This document shows positions 1-5,356 of a stretch of 5,825 nucleotides of DNA, piece by piece. The notes under the pieces were generated by a model, which was given only the letters and a program-made list of their open reading frames with translations, did no database searches and was not told the origin of the DNA. Source of the stretch: Candidatus Methanomethylicia archaeon (GTDB taxonomy: Archaea; Thermoproteota; Methanomethylicia; Methanomethylicales; Methanomethylicaceae); the NCBI GenBank assembly GCA_024464205.1, contig JANHAI010000072.1:1-5825 (forward strand), written 5' to 3'. A program made the position numbers and the translations under genes. Each line of letters starts with the position of its first letter. The first letter of the stretch is position 1.

Positions 1-592
1 TGGAAACTGCGTTCTTCACAGCGACTTTTATGTCAGCTGCCTCAAAAAGCGATATGTCATTCAAGTCATCACCAATGGCGCAAACCCGTTTGCTGCCGAT
101 CAGCCCTTTTACAGCCAATAGCCCCCTCCCTTTATTCCAGCCTTTTGGCATTATCAATAATCCTTCTTTGTTATACTCGTATGAGATCGCGTCCCTAACT
201 CCGCTCTTGAAAGCCGCATCATTGAACCCCTTTATGTCTTTTATTAAACCAGCCAGAATGACCTCGCCCCTGAAGTAGTACACTCCGAGCTCGCCCAACG
301 ATTTTGCCAGTTTGTTTCTGATCTCCGCCCAGCTTCCATTGACCAGAACTTCCTTTTCCGCTCCACCCTTGGTGTGGAGTATGGTGCCGTTCTCTGACAG
401 CACAAAATCAAAGATCTCCATTATGTCGCGGTCAGGTATTTCGTCGTACTTCCTCCCTGTGGCGAGGACAAGCTTGAACCCCCTCTCCCTCATCAGCTCT
501 CCTTTAACTTCTGGGCTTATCATGAACCCTAAATTTTCATCCGCCACGGTCCTGTCGTAATCCATTACTACCATGTCTGCCCTTATTCTCAT
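1..592 (-). CDS. HAD-superfamily (Cof/SPP-like) phosphatase, C-terminus off the left edge
   Basis: Seen: an uninterrupted minus-strand frame gives 197 residues before the window ends; the stop codon is outside. All four HAD motifs are present: motif I D11-Y-D13-R-T15 (nucleophile and acid/base Asp), motif II ATGRK (T45), motif III lysine in PKGWNKG (K154 best), and motif IV IGDDLND (D175, D176, D179). A SENG segment at 66-69 and the 70-145 region between motifs II and III fit a type C2 cap, as in Cof, archaeal phosphoglycolate phosphatase and sucrose-phosphate phosphatase families. These hydrolyse phosphate esters of small molecules in the cytoplasm with Mg2+. Such proteins usually have about 220-270 residues, so some 30-70 are missing. 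ATG 592 was chosen because it places the motif I strand at the usual N-terminal position; GTG 604 is an in-frame alternative. It starts 43 bases after the glycosyltransferase stop, so it may remove phosphate from that enzyme's product (inference). Substrate unknown. Confidence 0.87.
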   Translation of the reverse strand, partial: MRIRADMVVMDYDRTVADENLGFMISPEVKGELMRERGFKLVLATGRKYDEIPDRDIMEIFDFVLSENGTILHTKGGAEKEVLVNGSWAEIRNKLAKSLGELGVYYFRGEVILAGLIKDIKGFNDAAFKSGVRDAISYEYNKEGLLIMPKGWNKGRGLLAVKGLIGSKRVCAIGDDLNDISLFEAADIKVAVKNAVS

Positions 593-617
593 TTCAACTA
601 CCACATTTAATTGTCTT

Positions 618-632
618 GTAAACTAGATTTAC
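618..632. repeat. Short inverted repeat between glycosyltransferase and phosphatase genes
   Basis: GTAAA and TTTAC arms (5 bp) flank a 5-base centre just after the glycosyltransferase stop codon and about 26-40 bases upstream of the phosphatase ATG. The A/T-rich part (AGTTTACAA on the minus strand, 616-624) lies near the distance expected for a TATA box of a leaderless phosphatase transcript. It could be an internal promoter, a protein site or chance; the arms are short. Confidence 0.25.
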
Positions 633-635
633 TGA

Positions 636-1877
636 TCATAAAAGGCCATATAATGCCAAATGGTCGTTCAAACCCCTTTCTGAGGAGAATCCAGACTGGT
701 ATGCCCTTCTGCCCCATTCGCCCATCTTTTTCGCAACCTCTTCATTACTCAAGATGTGTTTTATCGCCTCGCCAAGTGATGCAGGGTTGTTTGGCTCGAC
801 CAAATATCCGTTTGAGCCAGGCCATATTTGGGTTGGTATCCCTCCTGTTGCAGTCCCTATCACCGGCTTGCCAAAAGCCATCCCCTCCGTGATCGCTAGG
901 CCGAAGCCTTCTTGTATTGATGGCAGAACCACAACATCACATTCGCTGTAAGCAGCCATGAGCATATCCCTGCTTATGGCTCCTGTGAAAATGACCTTAT
1001 TCGATATCCCAAGAGAATCGCATTTAAATTTGAGTTCCTTGTGGTACTCTTCTTTTTCATTGACCTTCAACACCTCTTTGCTGAAGGATCCATTGCCTAT
1101 AAAGGCAATTCTGTAGTTGAGATCCAGCCTGCTGGCAGCTTCGATGAGCACGTGCTGGCCTTTGAGCCTGTCCATCCTCGCCACGCAGATTATGAGCTTT
1201 TCATCTTTGGGGATTCCATATTTTTTCCTAAATTCCGATTTGGGCTTCTCGATGTCAATAAATGGAGGTATGCACGCCACCCTGTCCCATCCCAAACCTG
1301 ATTTAAGTGCAGCATTGATGTATGGTTTCGTCGAAAATACGTTCTTTTTGTAAAACTGCATGTATTTAATAATGAACTCTCTCCATGCCCGGTGGACCTC
1401 TTCGGTGAAAGGTATGTGCCACGTAAAATACATTGGGATCCCAAGGTCATCGAGCATCTGGCCGAGTGGCAGCAATTGAAAATCATGTACATGTATGAGA
1501 TCTGGCTTTTCGGTCTGGACGAGTTCTCTAATCCTGTTCTCGAAAGCCCTGTTGACACTGACGTAATCCTCAAACCCAAACAAATGCTTATTGAATAGGC
1601 GGTCTACAGAATCCTCCTTGCCGTGGAATACTTTCAAGATTAGCTCCTTGAACCTGGCATACCCAGAAACAACGTCTTGAGGGAGGCGCCCCTCCTTTGG
1701 GGTACGGTATACCTTCATCCCTTCAATGACCTCTTCAGACTGCCTCTTCGAGGGCTTTAAGTTGACAAAAATAGGGGAGTGCCCCTTCTCGGCAAGCCTC
1801 CTCCCAAGCCACAGCAAATAGTAGGAAACTCCCCCCGTGCTCGGGAAAAATGATTGGCTTACGTAAAGTATCTTCAA
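636..1877 (-). CDS. GT4-like glycosyltransferase (GT-B fold)
   Basis: A 413-residue retaining glycosyltransferase, presumably cytoplasmic, with no signal peptide or clear membrane segment. Seen: N-terminal MKILYVSQSFFPSTGGV with the acceptor-domain glycine pair G15-G16; H131-D132 in HDFQLLPL and HIPF at 154-157; the donor-domain strand CVARMDRLKG with R234 and K239; and the GT4 E-x7-E motif with E323 and E331 in EGFGLAITEGMAFGKPVIGT, followed by GG345-346. The HDFQLLPL...HIPF segment resembles disaccharide-forming enzymes such as TreT, sucrose-phosphate synthase and GT20 trehalose-6-phosphate synthase, so a nucleotide-sugar to sugar or sugar-phosphate transfer is likely, but donor and acceptor are not determined. 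The start is TTG, overlapping the upstream TGA stop by 4 bases (TTGA), with a G-rich GCGGGGGC six bases upstream. A phosphatase follows. A lipid- or glycan-directed GT4 is the main alternative. Confidence 0.93.
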   Translation of the reverse strand: MKILYVSQSFFPSTGGVSYYLLWLGRRLAEKGHSPIFVNLKPSKRQSEEVIEGMKVYRTPKEGRLPQDVVSGYARFKELILKVFHGKEDSVDRLFNKHLFGFEDYVSVNRAFENRIRELVQTEKPDLIHVHDFQLLPLGQMLDDLGIPMYFTWHIPFTEEVHRAWREFIIKYMQFYKKNVFSTKPYINAALKSGLGWDRVACIPPFIDIEKPKSEFRKKYGIPKDEKLIICVARMDRLKGQHVLIEAASRLDLNYRIAFIGNGSFSKEVLKVNEKEEYHKELKFKCDSLGISNKVIFTGAISRDMLMAAYSECDVVVLPSIQEGFGLAITEGMAFGKPVIGTATGGIPTQIWPGSNGYLVEPNNPASLGEAIKHILSNEEVAKKMGEWGRRAYQSGFSSERGLNDHLALYGLL

Positions 1878-3514
1878 AAGATGCCCCCGCTCATTAAGAT
1901 GGAAATCTGTATTTTATTTATTGCCTTATGTCCCCTCAAAGATTCGATCCCCTTCTTCACCCTTTCCCTATTTGAGATGTGCAGGAGATCAAACAACCCG
2001 CCCGATTCGTAAATGATCAGCGAAACAATTTCCCAGCTTGTCTGGAGATAATCAATAAAGCCATCCATAAAATCCATCTTATCCTCGGCTTCAACATTTC
2101 CACCTTTCTTTATCGTTACCGGGGGCTTGAATACCCTAATCTCTTTGTCCTTCGAATATAGGTAAAATGGTATGTAAAGCATCTCAGCTTCCTTGGCTTC
2201 AAAACCATTCTTCTTTATTATAGCCCTCTCGATTTCTGCAACCTGATTTTGAACCTTTTTCAGGATCTCGAGATACCTCGTCTTCAATCTCTCTCTTTCC
2301 CTTACCAGTTTGGCTTCTTTTACCTTCTTCTCATGCTGCAGCTTTTCTTTCTTCGAGATTAGCGAATAAAGCTCACCAATGATGACACTTCTTTCTTTTT
2401 CGAAGCGATCCTGGATCTTCTTACTTTCTATGTCTTCCTTGGTTGGCAAAAGCCTCTCTTCTTGGGTTGCCTTGTCCATTTCCTTCTCAAGTTCTGAAAC
2501 GGCAATTTCCTTCAGCTTCTCCTCCTCTTTCAGGCCAGAAAGTGCCTTCAAATATTCGGCAACTTCTCTCTCATTTCGGTCGATCGATTCTTTGAGCTCC
2601 TCAATCTTCATTAGTATGTCTTTCAACTCCATCGCTCTCAAGTTATCGCCGCTGAGCGCTTCCTTCTTATCGACAAGTTTGCTGAGCACTACCTTAACCT
2701 TCGACAGCTCTCTTTCTTTCGCTCCCATTTTACTCTGTAAATCAATCACTTTTGCTCTGGTCGCATAGAGCTTGGATCTCATCTCGCTTAGGGAATTCTG
2801 CAGCGCTTCCTTCTTCTTCTTTAACTCGAGATTCTTTAGTTGGAATTCTTTCCTGAGGATCATTAATGCGTCTTCGTTCGCCTTTTTTCCTATTCTTTCT
2901 ATTTCTGTATTCTTCTCTGCGATTTTTTCATCGAGAGCCTTCTGCTGTTCTTTTAACCAAAGATCGAGTGCACTGGCCTCTTCCTTGAAACGACTCTCGA
3001 TCCTTTCCAGTTCTTCTTTGATCTCAGCTATATGCTTCTGAGAATTTCTATATGTGCTAAAGAAGCTCTCGGCTATTGAAGCGACTACCTTTTTTTCAAA
3101 AGATGGCGGCACTGCATAGCCGTCATTAATCTCTCTCTCGCTCGAAATGAACCTCGCCTGTGACAGATTTGGGTATTTTTTGATGTCAATGATCGGGAAA
3201 TCCGTCGTTCGCATATTGCAGCAATCGCGATCCTCTTGGACTTCTAAATAATCGCAGACCCTCATTGTATTAAGGGCGAGCCCATCTAAGAACGCAACGC
3301 TATTGCCCTCGCTAATAAGAAAAATCGGATAATAGAGTTTGACCACGAAGTCAATCTTTTTCATCTCTTCCCGAATGAATCTGACGAGGCTCCTCCATTT
3401 CCTGCCAAGAATGCCGTGAGCCTCTAGAAGGGCAAGAACATCTGCAGATTCTGGCGGAAGCGTTTTTATCGCCCCGTCCTCATCCTTGATGAAAGCAAAG
3501 CTCATCACTTGCAT
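1874..3514 (-). CDS. Large coiled-coil protein of unknown function
   Basis: I do not recognise this 546-residue protein. Seen: an N-terminal globular part (1-150) with hydrophobic strands and all three cysteines of the protein (C87, C98, C99); a Lys/Glu-rich stretch with heptad-like spacing from about 155 to 435; then a C-terminal globular part (440-546). The coil is interrupted near its middle by LSGDN (287-291) and again at LLPTKED (355-361). LYYPIFLIS (60-68) and LYIPFYLYS (446-454) flank the coil and share L, Y, P, L and S at equal spacing; both are followed by a charged turn and a second strand. There is no Walker A or ABC signature, no signal peptide and no obvious membrane span, so it is not an SMC/Rad50 ATPase. 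ATG 3514 has GAGGGAGGG eight bases upstream, better than ATG 3505. It sits 30 bases after the regulator gene and overlaps the glycosyltransferase start by 4 bases, so a scaffold or partner role for that enzyme is possible (inference). Confidence 0.87.
   Translation of the reverse strand: MQVMSFAFIKDEDGAIKTLPPESADVLALLEAHGILGRKWRSLVRFIREEMKKIDFVVKLYYPIFLISEGNSVAFLDGLALNTMRVCDYLEVQEDRDCCNMRTTDFPIIDIKKYPNLSQARFISSEREINDGYAVPPSFEKKVVASIAESFFSTYRNSQKHIAEIKEELERIESRFKEEASALDLWLKEQQKALDEKIAEKNTEIERIGKKANEDALMILRKEFQLKNLELKKKKEALQNSLSEMRSKLYATRAKVIDLQSKMGAKERELSKVKVVLSKLVDKKEALSGDNLRAMELKDILMKIEELKESIDRNEREVAEYLKALSGLKEEEKLKEIAVSELEKEMDKATQEERLLPTKEDIESKKIQDRFEKERSVIIGELYSLISKKEKLQHEKKVKEAKLVRERERLKTRYLEILKKVQNQVAEIERAIIKKNGFEAKEAEMLYIPFYLYSKDKEIRVFKPPVTIKKGGNVEAEDKMDFMDGFIDYLQTSWEIVSLIIYESGGLFDLLHISNRERVKKGIESLRGHKAINKIQISILMSGGIF
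1884..1890 (-). promoter_or_regulatory. G-rich putative ribosome binding site for the glycosyltransferase
   Basis: GCGGGGG on the minus strand ends six bases before the TTG start at 1877. It is an imperfect Shine-Dalgarno (no GAGG core) and lies inside the last codons of the upstream gene, so initiation probably depends on translational coupling through the TTGA overlap. Confidence 0.4.
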
Positions 3515-3522
3515 TCGTCTAG

Positions 3523-3531
3523 CCCTCCCTC
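3523..3531 (-). promoter_or_regulatory. Shine-Dalgarno of the coiled-coil gene
   Basis: GAGGGAGGG on the minus strand ends eight bases before ATG 3514. It is the strongest Shine-Dalgarno-like element in the window, lies in the 30-base gap after the regulator stop codon, and decides the start at 3514 over the in-frame ATG at 3505. It fits an internal operon gene translated by the SD mechanism. Confidence 0.7.
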
Positions 3532-3544
3532 TCTCACTTTCATC

Positions 3545-4126
3545 TTAATTGATTCTGTTTGAGCCACTTTCGATCTCTCCGCCCATCGCCAGCCGTCGTC
3601 CATATTTGAGCACGAATGTTTCGAATGCTTTGCTATAGATCCGCATGTATGCTTCTTCCCTGCCCCCATCAAAATCTTGATCCTTGTACACCTCGGCAGA
3701 TTCTGCAATCAGGTTCGAAAGATTCAATGCGAGCTCTTCCATCGTTTGATCTGTCAGGAGGGTCTTTTTCTCGACCCTCATGATGCTGAGCAGGCTCCGA
3801 ACCCTCTCGATATTTACGGGCTGGAAATATTTGGATATTTTAATTGGCAGCTTCCTTGTGTCAATTATGTAAGCCCTCGCCTCCGCAGCATAAAATTTTT
3901 GGATGATCCCGTGATTTTCGGGGGCTTGCTTGCTTATCCTTATCAACTTCTCCCTTTCAAGGACCCTCAAGTGGTGGCCAATAGCGCTCTCAGTGAAGCC
4001 AAGGTGCCTAGCCAGCATGCTCTCGGTCATCTCCTCATCCGCCAGGACAGTCAGTATCGTTCGACGTATGGGATCAATGAGCACCTCCGCAACGTCCTTA
4101 TCATCAATCAATTGGACCATCTTCAA
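3545..4126 (-). CDS. ArsR-like winged helix-turn-helix transcription regulator
   Basis: A probable DNA-binding regulator of 193 residues. Seen: an ArsR/HTH_20-type winged helix at about 12-87, with helix 1 VAEVLIDPIRRTILTVL, the turn around MTESMLARHLGFT, a recognition helix at 45-58 (TESAIGHHLRVLER), and a wing ending in FYAAEARAYIID. The C-terminal 90 residues look helical and probably dimerise. The protein has no cysteine, so a cysteine-based metal sensor is unlikely; the ligand is unknown. It is the first gene of the minus-strand cluster and divergent from rpoP, the usual position for an autoregulator or local regulator. Start choice is uncertain: GTG 4135, TTG 4126 and ATG 4120 share the frame. 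TTG 4126 is preferred because GGTGT lies five bases upstream exactly as in rpoP; GTG 4135 would be preferred if the transcript is leaderless. Confidence 0.9.
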   Translation of the reverse strand: MKMVQLIDDKDVAEVLIDPIRRTILTVLADEEMTESMLARHLGFTESAIGHHLRVLEREKLIRISKQAPENHGIIQKFYAAEARAYIIDTRKLPIKISKYFQPVNIERVRSLLSIMRVEKKTLLTDQTMEELALNLSNLIAESAEVYKDQDFDGGREEAYMRIYSKAFETFVLKYGRRLAMGGEIESGSNRIN

Positions 4127-4153
4127 AAGCGACACCGCCCGCTATGCCCCTAA

Positions 4154-4183
4154 GCATTTAAGCGTTTGCATCCATATTTAAAT
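4154..4183 (-). promoter_or_regulatory. Candidate promoter boxes for the regulator operon
   Basis: Two TATA-like boxes read on the minus strand: CGCTTAAATGC (4154-4164) and AATTTAAATATGG (4172-4184). With archaeal TATA-to-start spacing of about 25-27 bases, the first would start transcription around the GTG at 4135 (leaderless). The second would start near 4153, giving a roughly 27-base leader to TTG 4126 that includes GGTGT. Which is used cannot be decided by eye. Confidence 0.5.
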
Positions 4184-4217
4184 TTCAACATGCAGCAATG
4201 TTTAAACATATTTAAAT
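4173..4217. repeat. 11-bp direct repeat CATATTTAAAT, two copies
   Basis: CATATTTAAAT occurs at 4173-4183 and 4207-4217, 34 bases start to start. The second copy overlaps the right end of the 12-bp palindrome. Each contains the self-complementary ATTTAAAT, so each could be a TATA box in either direction or a regulator half-site. A/T-rich intergenic DNA makes chance similarity possible. Confidence 0.5.
4198..4209. promoter_or_regulatory. 12-bp perfect palindrome, candidate operator
   Basis: ATGTTTAAACAT is a perfect palindrome in the middle of the regulator/rpoP intergenic region, just upstream of the minus-strand TATA candidates. Dyad sites of this kind suit a dimeric winged-helix protein such as the adjacent regulator. 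An additional AACAT (4187-4191) is inverted relative to the palindrome's left end. Binding is inferred. Confidence 0.4.
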
Positions 4218-4277
4218 GGAATGCGCACCATCGAGCGACCTCGTAACAAAGGCGTTAAGATCGTCTGATCCCAAATC

Positions 4278-4286
4278 CTTTTAAAC
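4278..4286 (+). promoter_or_regulatory. TATA-like box of rpoP
   Basis: CTTTTAAAC on the plus strand, centred near 4282, predicts transcription starting around 4306-4309. That is at, or a base or two before, the GGTGT element and the in-frame GTG at 4309. The rpoP transcript is therefore leaderless or has a leader of only about 10 bases. Confidence 0.55.
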
Positions 4287-4317
4287 CACTTCAATGTGTA
4301 TTGCTTCGGTGTCGCCA

Positions 4318-4464
4318 TTGGCACATTATCTTTGCGAGAAGTGTGGAAAGGTTATTGACAGCGCCGAGTTGAGCGGGTTGCCAGGAATAAGGTGCCCTGC
4401 ATGCGGCCATCGTATCCTCTATAAATCGAGATCCCCTATAGTTAGAGAGGTTAAGGCACGCTAG
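4318..4464 (+). CDS. rpoP: DNA-directed RNA polymerase subunit Rpo12 (RpoP)
   Basis: A 48-residue zinc-ribbon protein, the archaeal counterpart of eukaryotic Rpb12/RPC10, part of the RNA polymerase core and important for assembly and open-complex formation. Seen: MAHYLCEKCGK, then LPGIRCPACGHRILYK and a C-terminus PIVREVKAR. The four cysteines C6, C9, C26 and C29 form the two CxxC zinc knuckles; the LPGxRCPxCGxxI and VKA endings are family hallmarks, and the length is typical (about 45-50 residues). TTG 4318 was chosen because the family starts about five residues before the first cysteine; GTG 4309 would add three residues and ATG 4294 eight. GGTGT lies five bases upstream of TTG. The gene stands alone, without the L37Ae gene that often precedes it in archaea. 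Its stop overlaps the convergent speB stop. Confidence 0.95.
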   Translation: MAHYLCEKCGKVIDSAELSGLPGIRCPACGHRILYKSRSPIVREVKAR

Positions 4465-5351
4465 CCTCTCGCCCTCTTTATCATCGAGCTCACTTCAAAA
4501 ATTATTTTACTCGCTAAAGCTGCGGTATTCCCATTGTCATAAGGCGGGGAAACCTCCACAAGATCAAAACCAACCACCCGGTCATCGATGACATTATTTA
4601 ATAGATCAAGGAGATGGGTCGGCGAAATCCCTTCTGGCTCAGGGTTCCCAATCCCTGGTGCATAAGCTGGATCCAGGACATCCGCATCAATTGAAATGTA
4701 TACCCTTCTAGCGCCCTCAAGGTTCTTCCTCAACCAGGATGATGTCTGATGTACGTCGTTCCTAAGCACGTCGAGAGCGCTCAGGTAAGGTATCCTCTTC
4801 TCCTTCACAAAATTTACCTCATCCCTGTATGTTGCCCGAACCCCGCAGAATATTATCTTCCCTTGCCCGCCTTGTTCGGATATCCTCCTCATCACACACG
4901 CATGCGAAAGCTTGTTGGAAAGGTATTCTTCCCTGAGGTCGAAATGGGCATCGAAAGATATGATCGTTACGTCCTTTATCGCCTTTGACACACCCAGCGA
5001 TATCAGGTGCTCGCCACCCACGACGATGGGGAGCTTCTTCGCCGAGACAATGTCCTCGACGGTCTCTCCGACGCGTCTTATCGTCTCAGAAGCGTCCCCA
5101 TGGACGACCGCCAAGTCCCCCAAATCGTGGATCTTGACCTCTTCAAGATCTATCCCAGTCCTCCAAGACCACGTCTCAATATTGGACGATGCCTCTCGGA
5201 TTGCGTTTGGGGCAAACCTGGATCCAGGCCTGTAGCTCGAAGTCCCGTCAAATGGCACCCCTATAAGGACGAATTCTGACCCAGAAAAATCCCTATTGAA
5301 ACCGCCAAACATTTTAGTGGACCCGTCTACGTAGAATGGTTCAGCCTTCAT
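4461..5351 (-). CDS. speB: Agmatinase-family ureohydrolase (agmatinase or aminopropylagmatinase)
   Basis: A 296-residue binuclear-manganese ureohydrolase that releases urea in polyamine synthesis. Seen: VPFDGTSSYRPGSRFAPNAIR near 32-52; the metal ligands H115 in GGEH; D134, H136 and D138 in FDAHFDLR; D222 and D224 in SIDADVLDP; and E266 in VEVSPPYDNG. Length and motif order are normal for archaeal agmatinases. In archaea this family includes enzymes acting on agmatine and others acting on N1-aminopropylagmatine (as known in Thermococcus), which residue motifs alone do not separate. ATG 5351 is preferred to the upstream TTG 5384: the latter would place the start upstream of the likely TATA box (5371-5378), and family homology begins after Met. 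GGGTGTA lies five bases before the ATG. It is divergent from glyS and convergent with rpoP, so probably transcribed alone. Confidence 0.95.
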   Translation of the reverse strand: MKAEPFYVDGSTKMFGGFNRDFSGSEFVLIGVPFDGTSSYRPGSRFAPNAIREASSNIETWSWRTGIDLEEVKIHDLGDLAVVHGDASETIRRVGETVEDIVSAKKLPIVVGGEHLISLGVSKAIKDVTIISFDAHFDLREEYLSNKLSHACVMRRISEQGGQGKIIFCGVRATYRDEVNFVKEKRIPYLSALDVLRNDVHQTSSWLRKNLEGARRVYISIDADVLDPAYAPGIGNPEPEGISPTHLLDLLNNVIDDRVVGFDLVEVSPPYDNGNTAALASKIIFEVSSMIKRARG

Positions 5352-5356
5352 AAGCG

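Larger units (their letters stand above)
4129..4315. repeat. Inverted 9-mer CGGTGTCGC bracketing the regulator/rpoP intergenic region
   Basis: CGGTGTCGC occurs on the plus strand at 4307-4315 before rpoP and on the minus strand at 4137-4129 before the regulator. In both cases two bases separate it from an in-frame TTG (4318 and 4126), and both contain an in-frame GTG. GGTG can pair with the archaeal 16S rRNA tail, so this is probably a translation initiation element, though a shared operator is possible. The feature spans both copies. Confidence 0.55.

Noticed and set aside
30..560. Plus-strand open frames opposite the left-edge phosphatase
   Set aside because: The minus strand carries all four HAD motifs in order over the same bases; the plus-strand frames show no domain.
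1190..1579. 129-codon minus-strand open frame inside the glycosyltransferase gene
   Set aside because: Overlaps in another frame a gene with clear conserved GT4 motifs; its translation shows no recognisable domain.
2379..3041. Serine/phenylalanine-rich plus-strand open frames opposite the coiled-coil gene
   Set aside because: Their Ser/Phe-rich composition is what the complement of a Lys/Glu-rich coding strand yields; no start signals or domains.
1874..3514. SMC/Rad50-type ATPase reading of the coiled-coil protein
   Set aside because: No Walker A, Walker B or ABC signature in either terminal domain; LSGD at 287-290 is in the coil and is not a signature motif context.
3677..4153. 158-codon plus-strand open frame opposite the regulator gene
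   Set aside because: It is antisense to a well-formed winged-helix coding sequence and has no recognisable motif or promoter of its own.
4127..4317. Small RNA or tRNA gene in the regulator/rpoP intergenic region
   Set aside because: The region is A/T-rich with promoter-like boxes and no cloverleaf, long stem or extended conserved RNA motif that I can fold by eye.
4465..4510. A/T-rich stretch after rpoP as its terminator
   Set aside because: The T runs are short and lie in speB coding sequence; no convincing oligo-T tract or hairpin was seen.
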